15,471 nucleotides of DNA, from NCBI GenBank assembly GCA_913054115.1, contig CAJXIS010000008.1, forward strand, positions 1 through 15,471, given 5' to 3'. Shown piece after piece: positions 1 to 7,585 of the stretch. Numbering within the stretch: position 1 is the stretch's first letter; each line of letters starts with the position of its first letter. A program made the position numbers and the translations under genes. A model generated the notes under the pieces. That model did no database searches, was not told the origin of the DNA, and was given only the letters and a program-made list of their open reading frames with translations. The DNA is from an uncultured Acidimicrobiaceae bacterium. Its GTDB lineage: Bacteria; Actinomycetota; Acidimicrobiia; Acidimicrobiales; MedAcidi-G1.

Positions 1-1335
1 TTCACCACCCTGGGCACCGGTCGCATGGACCAGATGATCGACGGCATCGACCCGCTCACCCGCAAGCGCTTCATGCACCACTACAACTTCCCGCCGTTCT
101 CGACGGGCGAGACGGGCTTCATGCGGGGCCCGAAGCGCCGCGAGATCGGCCACGGTGCCCTCGCCGAACGGGCACTGTTCCCGGTGGTGCCGAGCTTCGA
201 GGAGTTTCCCTACACGCTGCGCCTCGTCTCCGAGGTGCTGTCGTCGAACGGCTCGACCTCGATGGGCTCGGTCTGCTCGGCGTCGTTGTCGATGATGGAC
301 GCAGGTGTGCCGATCAAGGCGGCGGTGGCCGGCATCGCCATGGGCCTCGTGTACCAGGATGGCAAGTACGTGACGCTGACCGACATCCTCGGCATCGAGG
401 ATGCCTTCGGCGACATGGACTTCAAGGTGGCAGGCACGGCCGAGTTCGTGACGGCACTGCAGCTCGACACCAAGATCGACGGCATCCCCGCCGACGTCCT
501 GGCGGACGCCCTGAACCAGGCCAAGGAGGCTCGCCTGGCGATCCTCGAGGTCATGGCCGGTGCCATCCCCGAGCCGCGGCCCGAGGTCGGCGAGCACGCC
601 CCCAAGATCAAGAGCTTCGAGATCCCGGTCGAGAAGATCGGCGAGGTCATCGGTCCCAAGGGCAAGATGATCAACACGATCCAGGCCGAGACCGGTGCCG
701 ACATCAGCATCGACGACGACGGCATGGTCGGCATCGTGTCGGTCGCCTCGCCCGACATCGCCAAGGTGGAGGAGGCCACGCGTCAGATCATGCTGATCGT
801 GGATCCGCCCACCGCCGAGGTCGGTGCGCTGTACACGGGCAAGGTGGTCAACATCACCAAGTTCGGTGCGTTCGTCAACATCCTCCCGGGCCGTGACGGC
901 CTGGTGCACATCTCGAAGCTCGGTGGCGGCAAGCGCATCGACAAGGTCGAGGACGTGTTGGAGCTGGGCCAGACGATCGAGGTCGTGGTCGAGGACGTCG
1001 ATCCCAACGGCAAGATCTCGCTCAAGCCCGTGGGTGACGCCCCCCAGCGTGACAGCAGGCGCGACGACAAGCCCGCAGCCGAGAGCGCACCCGTCGAGGC
1101 CGACGACAGCGCCGACACGGTCGACGAGGCAGGCTCCGACGAGGCAGACTCCGACGAGGCACCGGCCGACGAGGCAGGTTCCGAGGAGTCCAACGGTTCC
1201 GACGAAATCGTCGAGGCCCGGTTCGAGGACGCCTTCGCCTCCGAGCTCGAGGCCGTGCACGGCGATCTCGGCAACGCCGCACCCGCCAACCGCGGTGGTG
1301 GCGGTGGCGGTCGCGGTCGCCGACGGGGACGCTGA
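1..1335 (+). CDS. pnp: Polynucleotide phosphorylase (PNPase), C-terminal part; 5' end outside window
   Basis: PNPase is a trimeric phosphorolytic 3'-5' exoribonuclease that degrades mRNA to nucleoside diphosphates. The frame is open from base 1, so the first RNase PH domain is missing and about 444 residues remain. In order they show the second RNase PH domain (SNGSTSMGSVCSASLSMMDA around residues 82-101; the active-site region TLTDILGIEDAFGDMDF around 125-141), a KH domain with the GxxG loop (VIGPKGKMI, about 217-225), and an S1 domain (YTGKVVNITKFGAFV, about 277-291, followed by GLVHISKL). After S1 comes an acidic low-complexity tail containing four DEAxx repeats. It ends in a glycine/arginine run, NRGGGGGGRGRRRGR. 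The KH and S1 domains bind RNA by family knowledge; a role for the tail in RNA binding or partner recruitment is inference. The M16 peptidase gene follows closely, as is usual in Actinobacteria. Confidence 0.97.
   Translation, partial: FTTLGTGRMDQMIDGIDPLTRKRFMHHYNFPPFSTGETGFMRGPKRREIGHGALAERALFPVVPSFEEFPYTLRLVSEVLSSNGSTSMGSVCSASLSMMDAGVPIKAAVAGIAMGLVYQDGKYVTLTDILGIEDAFGDMDFKVAGTAEFVTALQLDTKIDGIPADVLADALNQAKEARLAILEVMAGAIPEPRPEVGEHAPKIKSFEIPVEKIGEVIGPKGKMINTIQAETGADISIDDDGMVGIVSVASPDIAKVEEATRQIMLIVDPPTAEVGALYTGKVVNITKFGAFVNILPGRDGLVHISKLGGGKRIDKVEDVLELGQTIEVVVEDVDPNGKISLKPVGDAPQRDSRRDDKPAAESAPVEADDSADTVDEAGSDEADSDEAPADEAGSEESNGSDEIVEARFEDAFASELEAVHGDLGNAAPANRGGGGGGRGRRRGR
1123..1182 (+). repeat. 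Four in-frame 15-bp tandem repeats in the pnp tail
   Basis: Four consecutive 15-base units, each beginning GACGAGGCA, start at 1123, 1138, 1153 and 1168. They encode DEAGS, DEADS, DEAPA and DEAGS. Units 1, 2 and 4 differ at only one or two positions; unit 3 is the most diverged (ccggcc at its end). The units are in frame with pnp, so a change in copy number would lengthen or shorten the acidic linker by five residues without a frameshift. Confidence 0.85.
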
Positions 1336-1382
1336 GCGCCTTGACCACCGGGGCCCGCTCGGCGGGTCCGAACGTCGCGGCC

Positions 1383-2627
1383 ATGGAGGCGGGGCAACCC
1401 GCTCCAGTGGTCCGGACGACACATCTCGACGACGGCCCGACCGTCGTGTCCGAGTGCTGGGCGGGAGCGCACTCGGTCGCGGTCGGTGTCTGGGTCGGCG
1501 TCGGGAGTCGTGACGAACCGGCGGCGGGAGCCGGTGCGTCACACTTCCTCGAGCACCTCCTGTTCAAGGGCACCGAACGCCGGTCGGCACGCGCCATCGC
1601 CGAGTTGGTCGATGGCACGGGCGGGGAGATGAACGCCGCCACCGGCAAGGAGTTCACGGCGTTCTACGCCCGCCTGCCGGCCCAGGACCAAGACCTGGCC
1701 GTCGACCTGTTGGGTGACGTGCTCTGCGATCCGGCCCTGCGTGCGGCCGATGTCGAGACCGAACGGCGTGTGATCCTCGAGGAACTCCACCTCCAGGAGG
1801 ACGATCCGGGTGACGTTGGGGCCTCGTTGCTCGATGAGGCACTGTTTCCCGGCCACGCCCTCGGTCGAGAGGTCCTCGGAACGCGTGACACGGTCGAGAA
1901 GCTCGACCGGGACGAGATCGCCGCGTTCCATGACCGTTGGTACCGGTCTCCGAACCTGGTGCTGGCCGCGGCCGGGGTCGTCGACCACGATCGCCTGGTG
2001 GAAAGCGTTGCCGCTGCGTTCGAGGGACGGGGCGGTGGTGAGGTGCCGGAACGGTCCGCACCGGAGGCCCTGCCGTGCGGCGACCGGGAGCTGCGGCGCC
2101 CGACCGAGTCTGTGCACGTCGCCTGGGGCTGGCGGTCGATCCATCGCCACGATCCGCGGCGCCGGGCACTGGCCCTGGGCGTCTACGTCCTCGGTGGCGG
2201 CCTCTCGAGCCGGCTGTTCCAGTCCGTTCGGGAGGATCGGGGCCTGGCCTACAACGTGTTCGCCGGCACTCACCTCTACAACGATGCCGGTGCGCTGAGC
2301 GTCCACGCGGCGACCGAACCGGATCGGGCCGACGAACTGCGGCAGGTGGTCGAGGCCGAGGTGGCCGCCGTGGCCGAACACGGCATCACCGCCGACGAAC
2401 TCGAGATCGCCCGACGTGGCTTCGAGGGAGCGCGCCTGTTGGGCCTCGAGGACTCCGGGAGCCGCATGTTCCGGTTGGGCAACGGCCAGAGCCTCTACGG
2501 TCGTGTCGAGTCGCTGGACGAGTTCGTGGTGTCGCTGCGGGCGATCCGGCTGGACGAGGTCAACGCCGTGCTGGCCGAGGTGCTGGCGTCGGTGGCCACG
2601 GTCGCTGTGGTGGGTCCCGCTGCCTGA
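1383..2627 (+). CDS. M16 family zinc metallopeptidase (processing-peptidase-like)
   Basis: This is a 414-residue protein of the pitrilysin/mitochondrial processing peptidase superfamily, probably a cytoplasmic zinc peptidase since no signal peptide is visible. The inverted zinc motif HxxEH is HFLEH at residues 54-58 (two histidine ligands plus the catalytic Glu57). The distal glutamate ligand falls in RRVILEEL (Glu133/Glu134), at the usual spacing. The C-terminal M16 domain carries the conserved R...Y pair in SVREDRGLAYNVF (Arg283, Tyr290), so the protein looks catalytically complete. The ATG at 1383 is chosen. An in-frame TTG at 1341, 5 nt after the pnp stop, would add 14 residues, and neither start has a clear Shine-Dalgarno sequence. 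Location between pnp and dapB is typical of Actinobacteria; the substrate is unknown and the physiological role cannot be read from the sequence. Confidence 0.93.
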   Translation: MEAGQPAPVVRTTHLDDGPTVVSECWAGAHSVAVGVWVGVGSRDEPAAGAGASHFLEHLLFKGTERRSARAIAELVDGTGGEMNAATGKEFTAFYARLPAQDQDLAVDLLGDVLCDPALRAADVETERRVILEELHLQEDDPGDVGASLLDEALFPGHALGREVLGTRDTVEKLDRDEIAAFHDRWYRSPNLVLAAAGVVDHDRLVESVAAAFEGRGGGEVPERSAPEALPCGDRELRRPTESVHVAWGWRSIHRHDPRRRALALGVYVLGGGLSSRLFQSVREDRGLAYNVFAGTHLYNDAGALSVHAATEPDRADELRQVVEAEVAAVAEHGITADELEIARRGFEGARLLGLEDSGSRMFRLGNGQSLYGRVESLDEFVVSLRAIRLDEVNAVLAEVLASVATVAVVGPAA

Positions 2628-2665
2628 TCGGGCGTAACCACCCCGGCCGGACGCGTGCCGGGCGC

Positions 2666-2671
2666 TAGCCT
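2666..2671 (+). promoter_or_regulatory. Candidate leaderless -10 box (TAGCCT) of dapB
   Basis: TAGCCT lies 7 nt before the dapB ATG at 2679. This TAnnnT-to-start spacing is what is expected when transcription begins at or next to the start codon, as in actinobacterial leaderless mRNAs. No convincing -35 element is seen. The same arrangement recurs before four other genes in the window. Confidence 0.45.
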
Positions 2672-2678
2672 CGCCGCC

Positions 2679-3470
2679 ATGAGCGCCCCTGAGTCCGGAG
2701 GTTCCGGCATCCGCCGCGTCGGCGTGCTCGGGGCTGCCGGTCGCATGGGCCGGGCCACCTGCGACGCCGTCACTGCCGCTCCCGGCCTGCAGCTCGTGGC
2801 CGTGGCCGACCCGTTCGCAGTGGGCGACGAGGTGGCCGGATGTACGGTGCTCGGGGGTGCCGCCGACCTGGTCAAGGCGGGTGTCGACGTTGTCGTCGAC
2901 TTCACCGTCGCCGACTCCGCCAGGGTCAGCCTGCCGGTCGTCGCAGCCGCCGGGGTCCACGCCGTGGTCGGCACCAGCGGCCTCGACGAAGACGACCGGG
3001 CGTCGCTGGACGCCGCCTTTTCGTCGAGCGCATGCCTGATCGTTCCCAACTTCGCCATCGGCGCCGTCCTCATGCAGCGCTTCGCCGAACTGGCCGCACC
3101 GTGGTTCGACACCGCCGAGGTCATCGAGCTGCACCACGATGCCAAGGTCGATGCGCCCTCCGGTACGGCGCTCGCCACGGCCGAACGCATGGCGGCGGCA
3201 TCGACCGAATGGGCCGACGATCCGACCGAGCACGAGACGGTTCGAGGAGCGAGGGGCGGCGCCGGTCCGGCCGGCATCCGACTCCACTCCGTGCGGATGC
3301 GGGGGATGGTCGCCCATCAGGAGGTGCTGCTCGGCACCACGGGCCAGACCCTCACGATCCGCCACGACCTCATCGACCGGGACGGCTTCATGCCCGGCGT
3401 GGTCGTGGCTGCGCTCGGCGTCGCCGGCACCGGGTGCACGGTCGGCCTCGATGCCCTGCTCGGCCTCTGA
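2679..3470 (+). CDS. dapB: 4-hydroxy-tetrahydrodipicolinate reductase
   Basis: DapB reduces the dihydrodipicolinate-type product of DapA with NAD(P)H, giving tetrahydrodipicolinate for lysine and diaminopimelate (peptidoglycan) synthesis in the cytoplasm. The 263-residue length matches the family. The N-terminal Rossmann fold has the nucleotide-binding loop GVLGAAGRMGR (about residues 14-24), then VDFTVADS and VVGTSGL. The diagnostic catalytic signature HHDAKVDAPSGTAL begins at His152, with His153 as the usual proton donor and Lys156 as the partner lysine. HSVRMRGMVAHQEVLLG follows in the tetramerisation/substrate domain. The ATG at 2679 is preferred over an upstream in-frame GTG at 2655 because a TAGCCT box sits between them and the Rossmann strand starts soon after. 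SURF1 begins 7 nt after the stop, suggesting cotranscription; dapA is about 1.45 kb downstream. Confidence 0.96.
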   Translation: MSAPESGGSGIRRVGVLGAAGRMGRATCDAVTAAPGLQLVAVADPFAVGDEVAGCTVLGGAADLVKAGVDVVVDFTVADSARVSLPVVAAAGVHAVVGTSGLDEDDRASLDAAFSSSACLIVPNFAIGAVLMQRFAELAAPWFDTAEVIELHHDAKVDAPSGTALATAERMAAASTEWADDPTEHETVRGARGGAGPAGIRLHSVRMRGMVAHQEVLLGTTGQTLTIRHDLIDRDGFMPGVVVAALGVAGTGCTVGLDALLGL

Positions 3471-3477
3471 GCCTTCG

Positions 3478-4254
3478 ATGACCGGTTGGCCGGGTGTCCG
3501 GCTGCTGCTGCGCCCCTGGTGGCTGTTGTCGCACGTGACGATCGTCGCGCTGCTTGTGGTCGCCGTGAACCTGGGGTTCTGGCAACTCCGTCGCCTCGAC
3601 CAACGCCAGGCGTACAACGCCCTCGTCGAGGAGCGTTCCGTGTTGCCGCCGGTGTCGATGGCAGGGCTGGTCGGGGGTGGGGATCCCGACGAAGTCGCCT
3701 ATCGGTCCTTCGAGGCGTCGGGCGTGTTCGACGTCGACCGCGAGGTGTACCTGGCGAACCGGTCGCTGAACGGACTGCCTGGCGTCCATGTCGTGACCCT
3801 GCTCGTGGGCACCTCGGGGGTGGTTGCGGTCGATCGGGGCTTCGTGCCCCGTTCCGTGTACCTGGCGGGCGATCCTGCTGTCTGGGCACCCTCGGGCGGT
3901 GAGGTCGTCGTGGCCGGTCGGGTCCGGGTCGCCGGCACCAGCCGTGGCGGCCACGGCGACGAGGTCGATCGCGTCGACGTGGCGGATCTTTCCGAACGGT
4001 GGAGCGTGGCGCTGCCGGCCGTCTACGTCGAGTCCGGTACCGGGGTGGGGGTGGGTGCGATCCCTGTCGGTGTTCCGGCGCCTCCGCTGGACGAGGGTCC
4101 GCATCTGGGCTACGCGGTGCAGTGGTTCGTGTTCTTCACCATCGGGCTGATCGGCTACCCGTTGGTGCTGGTCAGGCTGGCGCGACGGGATCCCGATGTG
4201 GACGATGTCGACGACGTGTCCGGCGACGCTGCGGGCGGCCCACTTGACGGCTGA
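3478..4254 (+). CDS. SURF1-family cytochrome oxidase assembly protein
   Basis: The predicted 258-residue membrane protein has the SURF1 layout: an N-terminal transmembrane helix (about residues 16-36, SHVTIVALLVVAVNLGFWQ), then the family hallmark FWQLRRLDQR. A long extracytoplasmic domain follows (YRSFEASGVFD, VYLANRSLNG, VVAVDRGFVPR), and a second transmembrane helix is preceded by the hallmark HLGYAVQWF at His209. By family knowledge SURF1 helps assemble the haem a centre of aa3-type cytochrome c oxidase, which suggests an aerobic respiratory host. The ATG lies 7 nt after the dapB stop with no clear ribosome binding site, so translational coupling is plausible. The C-terminus has an acidic tail (DPDVDDVDDVSGD). 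No other cytochrome oxidase gene is in the window, so the placement beside dapB is unexplained. Confidence 0.88.
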   Translation: MTGWPGVRLLLRPWWLLSHVTIVALLVVAVNLGFWQLRRLDQRQAYNALVEERSVLPPVSMAGLVGGGDPDEVAYRSFEASGVFDVDREVYLANRSLNGLPGVHVVTLLVGTSGVVAVDRGFVPRSVYLAGDPAVWAPSGGEVVVAGRVRVAGTSRGGHGDEVDRVDVADLSERWSVALPAVYVESGTGVGVGAIPVGVPAPPLDEGPHLGYAVQWFVFFTIGLIGYPLVLVRLARRDPDVDDVDDVSGDAAGGPLDG

Positions 4255-4272
4255 CCGGCGAATCCCCACTGG

Positions 4273-4278
4273 TACCGT
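4273..4278 (+). promoter_or_regulatory. Candidate leaderless -10 box (TACCGT) of the 4286 gene
   Basis: TACCGT sits 7 nt before the ATG at 4286, with the flank ggTACCGTgcaccgcATG. No Shine-Dalgarno sequence is present, which agrees with a leaderless start. TTGACG at 4244-4249 resembles a -35 element, but the 23-nt spacer is too long to rely on. If real, this promoter would also drive dapA and possibly RNase J. Confidence 0.4.
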
Positions 4279-4285
4279 GCACCGC

Positions 4286-4924
4286 ATGCCCGTCACCAGC
4301 GACTCCGGACTGCTCGTCATCCACGGGCTCCGGGTCCGGGGCCTGACCGAGACGCCGGAGCTCGCCGTCGTGATCGGCATGGATGAGGGTGATGTCGGGG
4401 CACGCCTCGGCGGCATGGACGAGGCTGGGTATGTGCAGCGCCGCGACGGGCGTATGCCGGGATGGATGCTCACGAGGGAGGGCCGAGCCCACGGTGAGGT
4501 GCTGCTCGCTGCCGAGTTGGACGCTGCGGGGGAGCGCGAGGCCGTCGCCGACCTGTACCGCCGCTTCCTCGAGGTCAACCAGGGCTTCCTCGCTCTGTGC
4601 ACCGACTGGCAGCTGCGCACGGTCGATGGTGAGGAGGTCATCAACGACCACACCGACCCGGGGCACGATGCCGCGGTCATCGCCCGCCTGGCGGAGGCGG
4701 ACGCCGTCGTGCAGCCGGTCTGTGCCGAACTGGCCGGTCGCCTCGCACGCTTCGACGGCTACGGTCGGCGCTTCGGCGAGGCACTCCGCCGCGTCGAGGT
4801 CGGCGAGGTCGAGTGGTTCACCCGGCCGATGATCGATTCGTACCACACGGTGTGGTTCGAGTTGCACGAGGACCTGTTGGCCACGCTCGGCATCGAGCGG
4901 GCCAGGGAGGGCGTACAGGCATGA
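4286..4924 (+). CDS. Conserved actinobacterial winged-helix-like protein of unknown function
   Basis: This 212-residue soluble protein has an N-terminal segment (about residues 8-70) that reads like a MarR-type winged helix: ALxxRG-like helix LLVIHGLRVRGL, then TPELAVVIGMDEGDVGARLGGMDEAGYVQRRD as helix-turn-helix and wing, then WMLTREGRAHGE. The remainder is mostly helical, with NQGFLALCTDWQLR in the middle and a distinctive end, VEWFTRPMIDSYHTVWFELHEDLL. I recall similar small proteins in other Actinobacteria, usually annotated as regulators, but no function I would assert. The ATG at 4286 is chosen for its TACCGT box; the frame remains open further upstream inside SURF1. The stop overlaps the dapA ATG (ATGA at 4921-4924), implying translational coupling. 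Control of dapA or binding of a metabolite is inference only. Confidence 0.75.
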   Translation: MPVTSDSGLLVIHGLRVRGLTETPELAVVIGMDEGDVGARLGGMDEAGYVQRRDGRMPGWMLTREGRAHGEVLLAAELDAAGEREAVADLYRRFLEVNQGFLALCTDWQLRTVDGEEVINDHTDPGHDAAVIARLAEADAVVQPVCAELAGRLARFDGYGRRFGEALRRVEVGEVEWFTRPMIDSYHTVWFELHEDLLATLGIERAREGVQA

Positions 4925-5814
4925 CGACGGAACCGAGGTTCGGTCGGGTGTTGACCGCCATGGTCACTCCGTTCGCCGAAGATGGTTCGCTCGACCTCGA
5001 AGGCGCCGCCACGTTGGCGCGTTGGCTCGTCGAGCAGGGCAACGACGGACTGGTCGTCGTGGGGACGACCGGCGAGGCGCCCACGCTCACGCACGACGAG
5101 CAGATCGAGGTGGTGGCGGCGGTCGTCGAAGCGGTCGATGTGCCGGTCATCGCCGGTGCCGGGAGCAACGACACCCGTTCGGCGGTCAGGAACACCGAGC
5201 GCTGCGCCGAGGTGGGCGCCGCCGCCATCCTGACCGTGACGCCGTACTACAACCGGCCCTCCCAGGCGGGGCTGGTCGACCACTTCACCGCAGTGGCCGA
5301 GGCCTCGGACCTGCCGGTGATCCTCTACGACATCCCGCCCCGTGCGGGCCGCAAGATCGAGACTGCGACACTGCTGCGCCTCGCCGACGAGGTCGAGACG
5401 ATCGTGGCCGTCAAGGACGCCGCCGGCGACGTCGCCGAGACCGCCCGCCTGATCGCCGCCGCCCCCGAGGGCTTCGAGGTCTACAGCGGCGAGGATTCGC
5501 TGACGCTGGCACTGTTGGCCGTGGGTGCCGTCGGCACGATCAGCGTGGCGTCCCACTGGGTCACGCCCGAGTTGGTGCGCATGTTCGAGGAGTTCTTCTC
5601 CGGCGATCACGCTGCCGCCCAGGCGTCGAACCGACGGCTGATCCCCTCCTACGACTTCGAGTCGGACGACCTGCGGCCCAACCCGGTGCCGAGCAAGGCG
5701 ATGATGAAGGTCCTGGGCCTGCCCGGCGGCGACTGCCGTCTGCCGATGGGGCCCGAGCCCGAATACCTCCAGGACGAGGCCCGCCGGGTGTTGGCCGACC
5801 TCGGCCGCGCCTGA
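4921..5814 (+). CDS. dapA: 4-hydroxy-tetrahydrodipicolinate synthase
   Basis: DapA condenses pyruvate with aspartate semialdehyde, the committed step to lysine and diaminopimelate. The 297-residue TIM-barrel protein has every expected motif: GTTGE at residues 48-52, PYYNRPSQ with Tyr110, YDIPPRAG with Tyr136 and Arg141, and the Schiff-base lysine Lys165 in VAVKDAAGD. GEDSLTLALLAVGAVGTISV and the C-terminal NPVPSKAMMKVLGL also fit. These residues line up with the Tyr107/Tyr133/Arg138/Lys161 set of the E. coli enzyme. The start overlaps the stop of the preceding gene by 4 nt, and GGGAGG at 4905-4910 inside that gene is a suitable ribosome binding site. RNase J follows after 10 nt, a pairing widespread in Actinobacteria. 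DapB, the next enzyme, is encoded upstream. Confidence 0.96.
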   Translation: MTTEPRFGRVLTAMVTPFAEDGSLDLEGAATLARWLVEQGNDGLVVVGTTGEAPTLTHDEQIEVVAAVVEAVDVPVIAGAGSNDTRSAVRNTERCAEVGAAAILTVTPYYNRPSQAGLVDHFTAVAEASDLPVILYDIPPRAGRKIETATLLRLADEVETIVAVKDAAGDVAETARLIAAAPEGFEVYSGEDSLTLALLAVGAVGTISVASHWVTPELVRMFEEFFSGDHAAAQASNRRLIPSYDFESDDLRPNPVPSKAMMKVLGLPGGDCRLPMGPEPEYLQDEARRVLADLGRA

Positions 5815-5824
5815 GGCTCCACGC

Positions 5825-7480
5825 ATGGCCGCCCCCGTCACCATCACCTTCCTCGGCGGACTGGGAGAGATCGGCCGCAACTGTGCGGCGCTCGAGTGCG
5901 AGGGCCGCATCGTCCTGCTCGACTGCGGGCAGCTGTTCCCCGACGACCTGCCGGGTGTCGATGCGGTGCTGCCCGACTTCACCTGGCTGCTCGAACGTGC
6001 CGACCGACTCGAGGCCTGCCTCATCACCCATGCCCACGAGGACCACATCGGCGGCCTGCCGTACCTGCTGCGCCACCTCGAGGTGCCGATCTACGGTTCG
6101 CCGTTCACGCTCGGCATGGTGTCGGGCAAGCTCAAGGCGGCGGGCATCCGCCTTCCCGAGTTGGTGGCGCTGGGCGACCACGACCGTCGCCAGGTGGGTC
6201 CGTTCGACTGCGAGTTCCTGCCGGTCACGCACTCGACGCCGAGTGGCCTGATGACCCTGTTCGGGACCCCGCAGGGCCTGATCCTGCACTCCAGCGACTT
6301 CAAGCTGGACCCGACGCCGGTCGATGGCCGGGTCACCGACCTGCCCCGCCTCCGGGAACTCTCCGCCGGCCCCGGGATCCGGCTCCTCCTGGCCGACTCC
6401 ACCAATGCCGACTCGGCGGGATCATCGACCAGCGAATCGTCGATCGGACCCGTGCTCCGAGGCGTGTTCGACGACAACGAGGGGCGGCGCCTGATCATCG
6501 GTGCCTTCTCGAGCCACGTGCACCGCATCCAGCAGATCGCCGACGCAGCGGCCGCGACGAAGCGGACGCTCGTGGTGCTCGGCCCCTCGATGGTCCGCAA
6601 CGTCACCTTGGCGCGTGAACTCGGGCTGCTGAAGGTGTCCGACAAGATGATCGCCACCGCCGACGACATCGAAGACCTGGACCCGGAGCGGACCTGCGTC
6701 GTGTGTACCGGTTCGCAGGGCGAGCCCAGGGCGGCCCTGGCGCAGATGGCACAGGGGCGACACCGACACCTGACGATCGGCGAGGGCGACACCATCGTGT
6801 TCTCCTCGCACCCGATCCCCGGCAACGAGGCGGCGATCTCCCGCCTCCACAACGCCTTGGCCCGACGGGGTGCACGCCTGGTCCACAGCGGTCAGCTCGG
6901 CGTCCACACCACGGGCCACGGCAAGCGCGAGGAGTTGCGCGAGCTGCACGAGGCCGCCGACCCGGAGCTGTTCATCCCGGTCCACGGCGAGTACGCCCAC
7001 CTCGTCGCCCACCACGGGCTGGCGTTGGAGCGGGGAATGGATCCGGACCGGGTCGTGCGCTGCACCGACGGCGACCAGATCCGACTCACCGACAACGGAC
7101 TGGAACCCGCGGGTCGGGTCTCGGGCGAGTACGTGATGGTCGATGAACGCGGGCAGACACTGGGCGAGGACCTCGTCGAGGAACGACGGGCTCTTTCCGG
7201 CGAGGGGTTCGTCCTGGTCCGGGTCGTGGTCGACGGCAAGCGGGGTCGCCTCGCCGAGCCGCCGTTCGTCGAGAGTCGGGGCTGGGTGGACGCCGACGGG
7301 CGGAAGCAGTGGCATGCAGATGTGGCGGCGGTCGTGCGCGATTCCGTCGAGGCCGTGCTCGATGAGGGGGAGCGGGATCCCGCCCAACTCGCCCGACGTG
7401 TCCGCCGGGCGACCGGAAAGCTGGTGTCGTCGCGGACCGGCCGTCGACCGTCGCTGGTACCCGTGGTCGAGGTGCGCTGA
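5825..7480 (+). CDS. rnj: Ribonuclease J (metallo-beta-lactamase/beta-CASP)
   Basis: RNase J is a cytoplasmic endo- and 5'-3' exoribonuclease in mRNA decay and rRNA maturation. The 551-residue protein opens with the RNase J strand FLGGLGEIGRNC. The zinc-binding HAHEDH follows at residues 69-74, then His136 (PVTHSTPSG) and Asp158 (HSSDFKLDP) complete the metal site. The beta-CASP domain includes LLADSTNA, SSHVHRIQQI, CTGSQGEP, SHPIPGNE and the HTTGH motif at 361-365. His387 in PVHGEYAHL returns to the metallo-beta-lactamase core, and a C-terminal domain of about 100 residues ends the protein. Some motif positions depart from the forms I know best (HSTPSG rather than HSIPD; SSDFK rather than GDFK), but no metal ligand is missing. 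GAGG at 5813-5816, overlapping the dapA stop, can serve as ribosome binding site. It likely forms an operon with dapA. Confidence 0.95.
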   Translation: MAAPVTITFLGGLGEIGRNCAALECEGRIVLLDCGQLFPDDLPGVDAVLPDFTWLLERADRLEACLITHAHEDHIGGLPYLLRHLEVPIYGSPFTLGMVSGKLKAAGIRLPELVALGDHDRRQVGPFDCEFLPVTHSTPSGLMTLFGTPQGLILHSSDFKLDPTPVDGRVTDLPRLRELSAGPGIRLLLADSTNADSAGSSTSESSIGPVLRGVFDDNEGRRLIIGAFSSHVHRIQQIADAAAATKRTLVVLGPSMVRNVTLARELGLLKVSDKMIATADDIEDLDPERTCVVCTGSQGEPRAALAQMAQGRHRHLTIGEGDTIVFSSHPIPGNEAAISRLHNALARRGARLVHSGQLGVHTTGHGKREELRELHEAADPELFIPVHGEYAHLVAHHGLALERGMDPDRVVRCTDGDQIRLTDNGLEPAGRVSGEYVMVDERGQTLGEDLVEERRALSGEGFVLVRVVVDGKRGRLAEPPFVESRGWVDADGRKQWHADVAAVVRDSVEAVLDEGERDPAQLARRVRRATGKLVSSRTGRRPSLVPVVEVR

Positions 7481-7547
7481 GACCCGACGAGGTCTGCGGA
7501 ATCTCGCGAATGGCCCGTTGACCAGCCGTGACGCGGGCGGGGCCACC

Positions 7548-7576
7548 CTGATTCTGTCACACCCCGGTGGTACGTT
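7548..7576 (+). promoter_or_regulatory. Candidate promoter of ftsK
   Basis: The 105-nt gap between rnj and ftsK contains TACGTT at 7571-7576 as a -10 candidate. A weak -35-like CTGATT lies 17 bp upstream at 7548-7553. The -10 ends 9 nt before the ATG at 7586. GGAGGG at 7578-7583 is only 2 nt from the ATG, too close for a normal Shine-Dalgarno sequence, so a leaderless or near-leaderless start is more likely. Confidence 0.4.
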
Positions 7577-7585
7577 TGGAGGGCC

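Noticed and set aside
1539..3617. A 692-codon open frame on the minus strand across the M16 peptidase and dapB genes.
   Set aside because: It is antisense to two genes with clear catalytic motifs, is rich in Arg/Gly/His/Pro low-complexity sequence with no domain pattern, and is the expected shadow of G/C-biased third codon positions.
7518..7523. TTGACC, a near-perfect -35 hexamer upstream of ftsK.
   Set aside because: Nothing resembling a -10 lies 16-19 bp downstream (ggccac region), and the good TACGTT box is 47 bp away.
7528..7560. Inverted repeat GTGAC...GTCAC and a CCACC...GGTGG pair (7543-7570) in the rnj-ftsK gap, considered as an operator or terminator.
   Set aside because: Arms are only 5 bp with long spacers and no U-tract, which is expected by chance in GC-rich DNA.
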